This document shows positions 12,022 through 22,440 of a stretch of 64,000 bases of DNA, one piece after another. A program made the position numbers and the translations under genes. The notes below the pieces were generated by a model. The model did not search any database. It was not told where the DNA came from and saw only the letters and a program-made list of their open reading frames with translations. Source of the DNA: Callorhinus ursinus (taxonomy: Eukaryota > Chordata > Mammalia > Carnivora > Otariidae); NCBI RefSeq assembly GCF_003265705.1, contig NW_020312817.1:53944794-54008793 (forward strand), read 5' to 3'. How positions within the stretch are numbered: position 1 is the first letter of the stretch; each line of letters starts with the position of its first letter.

Positions 12022-12234
12022 TAAATATTTTTTATAGATTATTTATTTATTTATTTGACAGGGAGAGAGAGAGAGAGAGACAGCGAGAGAGGGAACACAA
12101 GCAGGGGGAGTGGGAGAGGGAGAAACAGGCTTCCTGCTGAGCAGGGAGCCCGACGCGGGGCTCTATCCCAGGACCCTGAGATCATGACCTGAGCCGAAGG
12201 CAGATGCCCAATGACTGAGCCACCCAGATGCCCC
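12022..12234 (-). repeat. CAN-SINE (antisense)
   Basis: Tail (ATTTATTTATTTATTTGACA) to head (CCACCCAGATGCCCC). Flanking duplications AAGTTGAATTTTT and AACTTGAATTTTT differ at one base. Confidence 0.93.
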
Positions 12235-12820
12235 AAACTTGAATTTTTGATTCAATTTTCAACCTTTCTTCTTTTATGAAATGAATGTTCAAAGTATAAA
12301 TTTTCCTCTATCCATTGCTATAGTTGCCACTCATAAGGTTTTGATATGTAGTGTTTTCATTATTGCCCAGTTTTAAATGCATTCCACTTTCATCATGAAT
12401 TCTTCTTTGGCTCATGTGTTATTTAGAAATATGCTGCCTACTTTCAAAACAAATACAACTATCTTGTTTTATTTAGAAGTGAATATTTGTTCTCTTAATT
12501 AACTTGAAGGCAGAAGAATGTGTTCTTTGTGATGCCAATCATTTGAAATTTTTTGAGATCTGATTTGTGCCTTGGCATGTGATCAGTATTTGTAAATGTC
12601 TCATACATACTTAAGAATAATATGCATTCTGAAGTGTTCTAATTGTGTTCATTAAAATAAGCTTGTTAGTTCTGTTAAATGTTTTTATATTTTTAGCTGC
12701 TTCATCTATAATTTATTGAAAGATATGTGTTAAAATCTTTAAGACAGTGAGATTATTAAATTCTCCAGTAATTCTTACAATTTTTCCTTAATATATATAT
12801 ACATATATGTATATATATAT

Positions 12821-12999
12821 TTAAAGATTTTATTTATTTATGAGAGGGAGAGAGAGAGAGAGAGAAAATGAGTGGGGGAGGGGCAGAGGGAGAGGGAGAA
12901 GCAGACTCCCCTCTGAGCAGGGAGCCCAATGCGGGGCTTGATCCCAGGACCCTGAGATCATGACCTGAGCAGAAGGTAGATGCTTAACTGACTGAGCAA
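12821..12999 (-). repeat. CAN-SINE (antisense), head-truncated, next to an AT microsatellite
   Basis: Begins after an (AT)n tract at 12789-12820. The antisense body is present, but the copy stops in GACTGAGC, so the 5' head is missing. Confidence 0.88.
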
Positions 13000-13080
13000 T
13001 ATATTTTGATAGGTGTATATAATCTAGAATTTTTGTATCTTCTTAATAAATTTAATTTCTTACCCTGAAATAGTGACTAG

Positions 13081-14185
13081 ATAATTCTTCTAAGAAACTT
13101 GGGATTCATCAGTTCCCAAAAGTCAGTTACATGACATTGTATCCAGTTTGTGAATCACAGGTTTCTCTCTTTCTCACTCACAGTGATAGGGCAGTATCTA
13201 AGGCCTTGATCTTTGATGGGTTTCCACATATCATGGCTTCAGGGTATTTTGGAAATTCTACTGCTCTGGCAGTACAGTCATGTGAATAACAATGGAATTG
13301 CCTCAGGATAAATAAAATTATTGTAATTGTTTCCCAATAAGGCCTGATAAATATTGCATTTTTCCAAATGGTGGGAATCAATGTCTTTTTTGTGGTTGTT
13401 GCTATGGTTCTTTAAGGATATCCCATCTGAAGACATTAGAATGGATTAGGTATCCTCTTATGGCATCGGGATTTAAAAATATGTATGGGAGCATTAAAAA
13501 AAATGAACTGAGTTTCATACTGTCATGCACAACATTTGGAGTCTCTATTTTTTCTGAGATCTTTCTCCTTCAGCAAAGACCCTGTTGTTGCACCTATACC
13601 ATGTGACTCCACTCCCCTGGCAGGTTGTAGGCCCTTGAACCAAACAGGGTCAAGGAAAATTAGAATTGGGACTCAAAAGAATTAGACATTACCTCTTGAG
13701 CGGGAAAGACATGTAAACATGGGAGTTGAGGGAGGGAAAGAAAGAGAGAAGCAGAATTTAAAGAGGAACAGGGAAGAACTAGTAAGTGGCTTCTGGGAGA
13801 GAGAAGGAGACTTGGGTCTTGATCTCAATATAGCTCCTGGTTCCAGTCTCTTTGATTTTCCTGCCTGAAGATTACTTTAGATATTCTAATATCCTTGCAA
13901 TAACCCCTGCCCCCTTTTCCAGTGTAAGCTGCTTTGAGTGGATTTCTGCCCTTGCTGGTCTGAAACGTTACTGTGCACATCAACTGTGGAGCAGTCTTCG
14001 GAGCAGCTGGATTGTCTTGGATTCATTCCCAGAACTGTGGTTAGTACTACCCAAAGCATCTGAAGGGCTTCTTTATAAGGGACGGGCCCTGAATATAGGC
14101 TAACAGTTGGGTCTAATGCACTCTGACAACTTGCTATCACCACATTGCACTTTTGAGCCTGTGCATTCCAAATATGAATCATAAG
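13081..14185. other. Region downstream of GKN1, unassigned
   Basis: No exon recognised. The overlapping frames at 13852-14103 (+) and 13886-14227 (-) lack any family signature; the latter runs into the GKN1 3' UTR. Confidence 0.4.
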
Positions 14186-14203
14186 GAATTTAGTGCTAAG
14201 TAG

Positions 14204-14209
14204 TTTATT
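14204..14209 (-). promoter_or_regulatory. GKN1 polyadenylation signal AATAAA
   Basis: TTTATT on the plus strand is AATAAA on the gene strand, 127 nt past the GKN1 stop codon. It is the first canonical hexamer in the gene's direction. Cleavage is expected near 14180-14195. Confidence 0.75.
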
Positions 14210-14335
14210 GAAACTTAAAGAAGCCAAGCATAACTAGCAGAAAACGTTTCAGAACAACATGATAACAAGCATCAGAACCCATTTTTTTTGCATCGACTAT
14301 TCTGATGACTAAACTCAAAGTGACTTTTTTTTTTT

Positions 14336-14430
14336 TTAATTCTCCACTGTTCCTTCACAGAAGGAAATGTTCAGAATCCAGATTATATTAGCACTGAAGC
14401 ACTTTTCTGAGGAAAAGAACAGGCTTGCCC
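14336..14430 (-). CDS. GKN1: GKN1 terminal coding exon 6
   Basis: Acceptor ACCAG, then ASLFFSSEKCFSANIIWIL and NISFCEGTVEN followed by TAA. The ISFC...TVEN end is the gastrokine-1 C terminus. Confidence 0.94.
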
Positions 14431-17400
14431 CTGGTAAAAAGAAAAGAAGAAACTGTTATCAATATCTTTTCAAAGACTCTTCTTCTTTTTTTTTTTTTTT
14501 TACTGTCACACAGCTTCCAAACTAGCTATGTAGTAATTTCAAGATCAATCTGCCTATCTCTATCATCTGTCTAGCTATCCATCTAGATTTAATCTATCAA
14601 TTCAGAGATCTGGAAAGTTGCTGTTATATTAAGGTAGGTGGATACTTTGTTTTTGTGCAAGTTATTCTTTGAAGGTGCAGAAATTAAGTGATTGAGCTGT
14701 TAAAAAGTCAATAAATTCTATTGGCATTCTCTTTTCCCTTAGCAATTCATGCATTCCTCTAAATTTATCTTGCAGTAATTCCAGATCCACTCTTGAAAGG
14801 CAGTATTTCCCAATGGTGAAGAGCACAGAATCCAAAGCCAGAATGCTTGGGACTGACGCAGACAAGAGACTTAGGACCTCTCCCTGTGCCTCAGTTTCCT
14901 CATCCAGAAAGAGAGAATAACACTAACTTATCATGTAGGACTGCCGGCAGGAGCTACTAATTGAGCACACTTGAAGCACAAAGCGAGTGCTGAGTGATCG
15001 GTGTCTTCTGTGGGCACGCCCAAGAACAGTCTGACAATTCCATCAGCAATAACTTGGAGTGCACCATGGAAAGGCTACTCACTTTCAATCTCTTCAGCCA
15101 TGTATGTTGGAATTCCCCTGCACATGTTAGCAATGGGTTTTCCCAACTTGCTCAGGTCCTTGACTTCTTCAGAGTTGATTGAGTACATCAGGCCCTTGGC
15201 AGGTGGTCCTCCTGGTCCATTACCCTGAAGCTGAGTGTGGAAATGAAGAGAGAGAATGAGTGCCCAGTCCAGTGGTTTGTTGAATGAGGGCTGGGTACCA
15301 GGTCAGCAGGGGCTATTGCTTGGCTACAGTTTTTTTTTTTTTTCATAATCAGCCTCAACCCTGTATATCTCGGAATTTCTGTGTCCCAAAAGATTTAGCT
15401 GATGTGAAACCTCAGCTTCTCATAAAAGCAAAAGTCTGAGGCTAAATTTATTCTGAAGCTTGGACCTCATTTGGTCACTTTGTATTTCTTGGATCGAGCT
15501 ATATAATAATCAGTTTCTGAGAATGGAGTTGATTTTCTCTACCCGGTCAATGAAAGATGCCTATTTATCAGTTATAGAAATATGAACTCAGGCAAACATT
15601 TTAAAGAGCAATGGGTCTTCTCTCCCCACCCAACTAGGGTTGCCAGGTAAAATACAGGACACTCAGTTATATTTGAATTTTAGATAAACAAATCATTTTT
15701 TGGCAGAAGTGTGTCCTAAATATTGCATAGGACATGCTTAAGCTTAAAAACTATCCATCGTTTATTTGAAACTCCAACTTAACTGGGTATCCTCTATTTT
15801 TGTTTCTAAATCTAATAACCGCAACCCGACTCTTGTGGGCAAATGTACTTGGAGAAGTGGAGACAGCTCCCATTGGCTTGAGCAGATCTTTGCTCCTCTA
15901 ACAGGAAAAGCAGGTGGGATCCACAGCACTGAGTGTGGTAGCAGCTCCCTCTTCTCAGGCAATTACCAGCTCCTGTTCCCTTTTTGTGCCGCACGTTACA
16001 ACGTACTGTGGTCAAGAGGAAATGACTGTGACCTCATTATTTACTGGCACTCCTAAGACCTCCCTTGAGCCAAATTAAAAAGATTTTTATTTACACCTTC
16101 TTTTCCTTGACCAGTGCATCAAGAGTTTGAAGAGAGGGCATGACGTCCTTGTTCATTCTGTGCACAACGCATTTCTTCTTGCCAAAGAGTCTGGTTGCAG
16201 CAAAGTTCTGGTGAAGAAGATGGTAGATAGTAGGAAGTAGGTTCCCCAAGGAGCTTTTCTTACCAAAAATCAGTTTGACCAGCAGAGGGAAATGGAACTC
16301 CAAGATTATGATGAACTCACATCAGAGCGCGGGATCCTGCCCTGTTTTGCAATCGTATTTGTTGCTAACATTTGTAAGGGTGGAGGGCAGAGACCTAGAG
16401 TCTAACTCGTTGCTTTACCTTCAGGTTCTAGTGTGGAGTCACTCCACATGTCTGTTTTGCTGAAATAAACTTTAAATTGCTATCACATTTTACTCTCATT
16501 TGATCTTTGCAACATTTCAAGGAGACAGGTCAGACAGGGATTGGTTTTCTAATGGCCCACATGATAAAACTGAAATGATAAAGAGTTGCCTTTTTCAAAG
16601 TACAAAGTTTGTTAAATAAAAAACTAGTAATTGCAGAGCAGAGCCAACTGTTGTTTTGGTTTGGTTTTGGATTTTTGCTTCTCTTACCAATTAGTATTGT
16701 CATTTATATTTACTTTTTTTTTTTTTTTAGCTACAGGTGAAATGTCCATTTCTGTCTTTTTAGAAGGAAATTGAAGATGGACTGAGATAGGCAACAGTGA
16801 TATTGTGCAGGGCTCTCCTCATTACAGAGAGTATCTTCAGGGAAGGCAAAAGGATGTTCATATTTGTCTAACAGCCCCCACAATCCCTTGGACATAGCAG
16901 ATCCTAATTACTGTTCATGGGTTTGAATTTTAACTGATTGTGGGAAACATTAATAGGGGTTATATCTACCGGGTGACCAAAATAGGCACTTTGACTTACA
17001 AGTCTATGCTTATGTACAGTTAGAAATTACTTTATTTTTAACTCTTTTATGGTTAGCAGACATTTTTGTTGTTGTTAAAAAAGAAACATCATATTTGTAA
17101 AGAATGGAAATTGTATGTTGGCTACCTACAGTATTATAGTCCCAGAGGGTATTCCAGGAGTCCCATCCATTGTTATTGTCCACATTTGCCACATTATGCT
17201 CATTGTTGACACTCACTGACTGCTGCCCACTTGTACCACTGTTGCTGTTACCGCCAATGCTGATATCCTGAGATTGATAAGAAATTGACAGTGATTTAAT
17301 ACCACATTTCTTTGCAAATGCATTTTAGTAATGCACTTTAAAAAGTTTAATACTGGGGTGCCTGTGTGGCTCAGTCGGTTAAGCATCGGCCTTCCGCTTA

Positions 17401-19592
17401 GGTTATGGTCCCGGGGTCCTGGGATCGAGCCCCACCTCGGGCTCCCTGCTTCGCGGGAGGCCTGCTTCTCCCTCTCCCTCTGCCTCTCCTCACCCTGCTC
17501 ATGCTCTCTCTCTTATGGTCTCTCTGTCTTTCTCTCTGTCTCTCAAATAAATAAGTAAAGTCTTTAAAAAATTTTATAAAAAAAATAAAAAGTTTAACAC
17601 TTACAGTGAAAGCAAGGGCTGGGGTCAGAAAGACTCCAAGAAGTCCAGCGAAGACAATCTAAAAATCATAAGTAACATTGGTCTACTATCACATGACAAA
17701 ACAGTGTCCTCTTCTTTCTCTACCCAAGCTTATAAAAAATACTAATTTTACCACTCTGTTGAGTGGTCTGTCTTTTCTTCTTTGACCTTTGATTTCTTTT
17801 CAACCATAGAAAGTTTTCATGATAGTGTAAGACTGTAGGTTAATTACTTGTAGTAATCATGTTATTGTGGTATATAGTTTTAGAATTATTAATGTAGCCC
17901 TTATGAAAAAACTATGCAGTATCAGTATATTGAAGAACATATTTGAAAATGAATAGCATACACGATATGAAAATGCATATAGGTTCTGAGAATTATGTCC
18001 AAAAATGATTTAATTTTCTTATTTGATCTGGGTTGCTTTCCTTCCTTCATAGACCTCCTAAGAAAGAAACGTACTCTTATGGGGCGCCCGGGTGGCTCAG
18101 TCGGTTAAGCGTCTGCCTTCGGCTCAGGTCGTGATCCCAGGGTCCTGGGATCGAGCCCCACATGGGGGGGGTCCCTGCTCAGCGGGGAGCCTGCTTCTCC
18201 CTCTCCCTCTACTGTTCTGCCTGCTTGTGCTCTCTTACTCTGTCAAATAAATAAATAAAATACTTTAAAAAAAAGGTACTCTTTTTATCTAAAAGAAAAT
18301 TTTTTTTTAAAGCAATGGATTAGTAAGCAACCTGGCAGCTGTGGCTGAGATACTGAGGGTGAAGAGGTCTGGCTGTCAAGTGTGGTTGGCAGAAAGGAAG
18401 TCTGCCACTGTCCCTGGGTACCTGGGTTAGTCATTTGTCAGTGGGTACATGCCATTAGTTATCAGAACACAGAGCTTTATGTAGGTGCCCGATTCCTAGT
18501 ACCCATTCTCATTTCCTTGGCCTGGAAATGAGACAAATTGCTCTGAGATCTGCCCTGGTGATTCAAGGTAATTCTTTTATTTGCTTTATTTTTCTCCTGA
18601 TAGTTTAAGAAGGAGGTAAAAATTAGTCTCCTAAATAGTGAGAGGTGGGGGAAATTTTAGAGATCTACTAGTACCGTGCAGTCCTTTCACATATGAGGAA
18701 ATTGAGCTTCAGATGTTAAGTAACGTGGCCTAGGTTGTATTGGCTAAAATGATACCCCTTGTTCTCGGCAGAACTAGGAGAGAAACCACATCTGACCTGG
18801 GCTCGGAGCTCCTTTTTTTTTTTTTTTTGAACTGTGCTGTTATTAGAACTTATTTCTAGATAATCATTTTACATTTGCAACTCCACTCTGAAGCAGAGGC
18901 TGCTATAATATAGTGTTTAGTATGTTAAAGCATGAAAATATTCATCGGATGTCTAGCCCCTCTGCATCTTGTTATAAGGGACACACAGTACCACCAGTTA
19001 CTTTGGTGGAATTTTGTGGTCTACCTACCACACTCTCAGCCTTTTATCTGGAGCTACAGGTGAGATGCTGCACTAGCTTCACGCTTCAGGTGTTTTCATG
19101 GATAAATGACTATGGTCAGGGTTCAAGCAAGCCATTCTTACTTGGAGATCCATTTCACAGCAGAGAATGTGACAGTCTCTCACCCAACTCATTTGATGAT
19201 TAGCTTTTCATCTTCCCTGAGCATGCTCAGCAGTTTTGGTCAGAAGGGGAATTCAAGAATGTGGAGAAAGATCAGGTTTTACTAGGGCTTAGGGACTGCC
19301 TGCTTTGTGACCAGCCCTGAATCAGGAGGACTGGAAGGTAATTTTATTAAGACAGCAAGGGATCCAGTGTTCAGACAGCTGTCTGCTCCCAGTATAACTA
19401 TCATTCTCCACAGAGATGCTTGTAATTGCCACGATTCAATGACACGAAAGGAGATTTTTTTTTTTAAAACAAATTTTCCATCACGGTGAGATTGTCCTAA
19501 GAAGCAGACCCCCCCTTAGCTCAAAATGTTAACAGTCTCTAATGAGAAGATAATAAATTCAAAAGGAAAAATCTACTCACTGAGAGCTTCAT
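14336..19592 (-). CDS. GKN1: Gastrokine-1, complete spliced coding region
   Basis: Gastrokine-1 is a secreted BRICHOS-domain protein of gastric surface mucous cells, linked to mucosal protection and reduced growth of gastric tumours. Six coding exons with GT/AG borders were assembled: 19581-19592, 17605-17658, 17130-17267, 16097-16207, 15083-15230 and 14336-14430. They total 558 nt, giving an uninterrupted 185 aa plus stop, the human length. Residues 1-20 form a signal peptide (MKLS, then a hydrophobic core ending TPALA). Residues 23-68 are rich in N, G and S and include SVSVNNEHNVANVDNNNGWD. The BRICHOS part holds C81 (KKCVVHRMNK), C142 (ANMCRGIPTY), and C165 and C179 (ISFC). Start: the only ATG in frame with the signal peptide. 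No TATAAA is visible upstream; only a weak AAATAT near 19658. Two CAN-SINEs and a palindromic repeat lie in its introns. It diverges from GKN2. Confidence 0.96.
14813..14990 (-). repeat. MIR (antisense) in GKN1 intron 5
   Basis: Contains the antisense MIR core (GTGCCTCAGTTTCCTCATCC) with flanking MIR-like text. Old and intronic. Confidence 0.75.
15083..15230 (-). CDS. GKN1: GKN1 coding exon 5 (BRICHOS, second cysteine)
   Basis: 148 nt, 49 codons plus one base, from LQGNGPGGPPAKGLMYS through KDLSKLGKPIANMCRGIPTY to AEEIE. Ends in phase 1 at GTGAGTAG, as in GKN2. Confidence 0.96.
15637..15810. repeat. Palindromic DNA-transposon-like repeat in GKN1 intron 4
   Basis: The left arm (GGGTTGCCAGGTAAAATACA...CAGTTATATTTGAATTTTAG) is an imperfect inverted repeat of the right arm (AACTCCAACTTAACTGGG...). 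The centre is also near-palindromic (GTCCTAAATATTGCATAGGAC). This resembles a short non-autonomous terminal-inverted-repeat element. Family not assigned. Confidence 0.6.
16097..16207 (-). CDS. GKN1: GKN1 coding exon 4 (BRICHOS, first cysteine)
   Basis: 37 codons, NFAATRLFGKKKCVVHRMNK then DVMPSLQTLDALVKEKK, same length as GKN2 exon 4. The donor is GTGTAA. Confidence 0.96.
16460..16620 (+). repeat. Possible MIR in GKN1 intron 3
   Basis: Diverged MIR-like wording (TCATTTGATCTTTGCAACA, GATAAAACTGAAATGATAAA). Weak. Confidence 0.35.
17130..17267 (-). CDS. GKN1: GKN1 coding exon 3
   Basis: 46 codons from DISIGGNSNSG to WDSWNTLWDYNT. The donor is taken as ACT|GTAGGT because only this keeps frame with exon 4; using the GTAGCC four bases later would shift it. 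Confidence 0.92.
17355..17586 (+). repeat. CAN-SINE beside the GKN1 exon 2 donor
   Basis: Full SINE, antisense to GKN1, flanked by AAAAAGTTTAATACT and AAAAAGTTTAACACT. The right duplication reaches to within a few bases of the exon 2 donor at 17603-17604, so most of the 337-bp intron 2 is SINE. Confidence 0.93.
17605..17658 (-). CDS. GKN1: GKN1 coding exon 2 (signal peptide core)
   Basis: 18 codons, IVFAGLLGVFLTPALAFT, between a TTTTTAG acceptor and a GTAAGTG donor; phase 0 on both sides. Confidence 0.95.
18081..18274 (+). repeat. CAN-SINE in GKN1 intron 1
   Basis: Full copy with GGGGCGCCCGGGTGGCTCAG head and AAATAAATAAATAAAATACT tail. Short flanking duplication GTACTCTT. Confidence 0.94.
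18655..18780 (+). repeat. MIR in GKN1 intron 1
   Basis: MIR-like core ATATGAGGAAATTGAGCTTC followed by GTTAAGTAACGTGGCC. Diverged. Confidence 0.6.
19581..19592 (-). CDS. GKN1: GKN1 coding exon 1
   Basis: Four codons (MKLS) then the donor GTGAGTAG. The first coding exon in both gastrokines of this window is exactly 12 nt, which supports the start choice. Confidence 0.9.
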
Positions 19593-19700
19593 CTTGGTTT
19601 CACCAAAGCAAAGGAGTAGAGAAGGCAGGAATGAACTCAGACAAGAACACTTCTCATATTTGTACTTACCCAGCTTTACTCAAACTAGGCGTGACTAGGT

Positions 19701-20379
19701 TGGGCCAAAGATTTATCTTTCTCCATTTTCCCTATCTGTGCCACAATCCAGCATACCAGGAAGCCTTTGGGAATATCGACCTGTTTGTCAAGGCACTTTG
19801 ACATGGAGCCAAGTTGACTTTCTGTTGAAGATATCACAACAAACTCAATATGGTTTATGATAACTTCTGGTCCAACTGCAGCTGTGGGTGTGGGTATTTT
19901 ACGTATTGGGGTCACTCAGAGTCAGAACAAGAATAATCCCTAAAATCGAACAAGACCGTAGATGAGAAACTGGGGGCACCCTGGGCCTTGCAGATGGCAG
20001 CTCCGGGAAGGATGTGGGGATCGTTTCCTCCTCTGTACCTTTCTCTGAACCCATCTCGATGGTTTAGCTTAGGCAAAATGGTTCTATTCCCAGCTCCCTG
20101 CACACCTGCATCCTTTTCTGCACTCTGGAGCTCTCCCAGTGGTATCACCTACCATACATAGTACACAGAGAGTACTACGCATGCAGCCAGAAAACCTGGG
20201 GCCTGTCTTCAGCAATGTCTTCTCGCCACCACATCAGGGCACTTAACTAAACCTTGTCATTTTGTCTCAGAAGGGCCTCTCAACCCTGGTCTTGCCCACA
20301 GCTCCTTTTACCAGAACTTTTATAATAGCTGTGTGATAGATCACTCTGTTCACCAATCTCTCATATTCCAGCACATTTT
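19701..20379. other. GKN1 upstream flank
   Basis: The first 700 bp upstream of GKN1. No TATA box, CpG island or other exon is recognised. Frames on both strands have no family features. Confidence 0.4.
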
Positions 20380-20745
20380 TCCTAAGGTGATCTTTCTGAA
20401 GTACATCTATAAATACACACGACTCTACTATGCATAGAAATGTTCACTGGCAGCCTGTAGGATGAACTTTAAACTCACTGGAATGGCACAGAGGGTCCTT
20501 TATAATAAGGTTTCCAAAGCCTCCCCCTCTGTATCACTCCATGCCATACTCCTATATTCCAGCCACACCAGAGATCCCGCTGGAATATTCACAATGTTTC
20601 ATGCTTCTATGCCTTTGTGCATGCTGTTGTCCCACCTTGGCATGGTACCCTCTGCTTTTCTCTAATTAGTGAACTACGATTCATTTGTCAAGGCCCAGCT
20701 TAAATACCACCCCTTCCAACATACCTTTTCTACCTCTTAGGGGGA
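20380..20745 (+). repeat. L2 LINE 3' region
   Basis: L2 pattern: CACTGGCAGCCTGTAGGATG, AGGGTCCTTTATAATAAGG, AATGTTTCATGCTTCTATGC and GTCAAGGCCCAGCTTAAATA. The open frame at 20462-20665 is L2-derived. Confidence 0.7.
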
Positions 20746-22230
20746 ACTTTATTATTTTTTTTCCTGGAGCTATAAAAGCAATCTCTCCTTTCATTTGCTT
20801 CTAGATAACTTAATTTTCAGAAATTATGTCAAAATAATAAAAAAATATTTTCAGCAGAAGCAGAGTGTAGAAACTGTCACTTGGCCTAACAAGTAGACGC
20901 TCAAAACAGTCTTGGAGTTGAATTAAAGTTTTAATTTTCTCTACTTTCTCCTATACATTGAATCTACTAAAGCAAATTGCCACAGAGGAAAACTGTATTT
21001 CACTTATCACTGATTCATAAACGTCCTCTTTGGAAGCCTTTCTGAGCTCATGATTGTCCTTTTATGTGTGGATTGGAACTTAGGAAGGGGTTACGTAGTT
21101 ATAAAGCTTGATTCACTAGAAACACCTCTTTGAAAAGGTAAGTGGATTAGTATAGCTGTGACAAGATATTGTCCATTTTAATGAACATTTTAATGTGTCC
21201 ACTAATTTCTTGCAAACTTTATTCTTTAGCTACAAAAGATCAATAAGCTTGGGGAGGGGGGAAGACATATGTGAAGGGAGCTTCATCTGCTTTAAGAACT
21301 GTCACATCACTGCAAAGTCAAAGAAGGAACAACATGGTGCTTTTAGACCCAGCCATGGGTAGTCACTTTTGTATATGGGTACAGTCTAGCACACTTTTTG
21401 CGTGTCAGACCTTATCAAAGATTCAAGGTTGACATTTTTTCCGGTGGGCCTGTGAAATGCTGGTGTGGAGGATATTCCAGGAAATAGATTGTAAAATAGA
21501 TAGATGATAGATAGATGGATAGATGGATAGATAGATAGAGTTCAGAGTCCAATAATGCCCCTCTTAAAGACTGACAATTTACATTCATATATCAAGTGTG
21601 CTAAGAAAATCTGTAGGGGAGAAATCTATGTCATGTTGTTTCATCCAGATTCCCCTAAATTTAATTGAGCATAATTGACCTTTTCTACTGATTTACTTTT
21701 CCTAATGCCTATTAACATCCCTGGGGGCTGCCTTCCTCAGGGAGACTAACAATTGTGCTGCTTCTGAGGATACATCCTGGATGTGAAAATCCATTTGGGG
21801 AGCTACTGGTTGGAACTAGGGGCCAGGAGACCTAGATTCTGTTCTGCTTCCTTCTTTATATGAGTCTCTTACCCTTTAGGCCTTAGATTTCCTATAAAAG
21901 AGAAGAAATTCCTCCTTTATACAATATTATTTCAGTGGCTCCAAAAATCAGAAGAACTTTTTCCTCTGCACTTTGTGTGGTATTTATGAATGTGCCAGAG
22001 TTGGTGGGGGGCAAGGGGATCAACCCTAACCTCAACCCTTGTCTCATCTGAGGCCAAAAGTCCTAAGGAAGTGTGAGCGAGTCTCTTGTTCCCTCGCACC
22101 AATGTTTTGTATGTTTCTTACCCTCCCATGGGAGAAAGAACACGTCAAATGTTTTGTCACCTCCATAGGACCTAGAATATACTAGCATACACATCATGCT
22201 CAATATGCCCATTTTAAAAATAAGAATTGT
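20746..22230. other. Intergenic DNA between GKN1 and GKN2
   Basis: No gene recognised. Includes a (GATA)n tract at 21496-21539. Otherwise unassigned. Confidence 0.4.
21496..21539 (+). repeat. (GATA)n microsatellite
   Basis: Imperfect ATAGATAGATGATAGATAGA and GGATAGATGGATAGATAG units. Confidence 0.9.
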
Positions 22231-22440
22231 GGGGCGCCGGGGTGGCTCAGTGGTTTGAGCATCTGACTCTTGGTTTTGGCTCAGGTCATGATCTCAGCCT
22301 CTTGAGATCGAGCCCCAGGTCGGTCTCCATGCTCAGCAGGGAGTCTGCTGGAGATTCTCTCCCTCTGCCCATCCCCACCCACTCTCATAAGCATGCCCTC
22401 TCTCTCTCTCAAAATAAATAAATAAATCTTTAAAAAAAAT
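22231..22440 (+). repeat. CAN-SINE
   Basis: Older-subfamily head GGGGCGCCGGGGTGGCTCAG with an AAATAAATAAATCTTTAAAA tail. Duplications AAAATAAGAATTG and AAAATTAGAATTG flank it. Confidence 0.92.

Larger units (their letters stand above)
10630..13080 (-). mobile_element. L1 mosaic (antisense) with ORF2 reverse-transcriptase remnant
   Basis: On the minus strand at 10922-11110 the translation contains LIPKPDRD and YRTISVMNIDAKCLNKI, the L1 ORF2 reverse-transcriptase region preceding the catalytic motifs. Further antisense L1 text runs on both sides, including 3' UTR text at 11455-11815. Two CAN-SINEs interrupt it (12022-12234, 12821-12999). Frames are broken throughout, so it is inactive. Confidence 0.7.

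Noticed and set aside
13886..14227. 113-codon minus-strand frame near the end of GKN1
   Set aside because: It overlaps the GKN1 3' UTR and downstream flank. The true last exon is 14336-14430.
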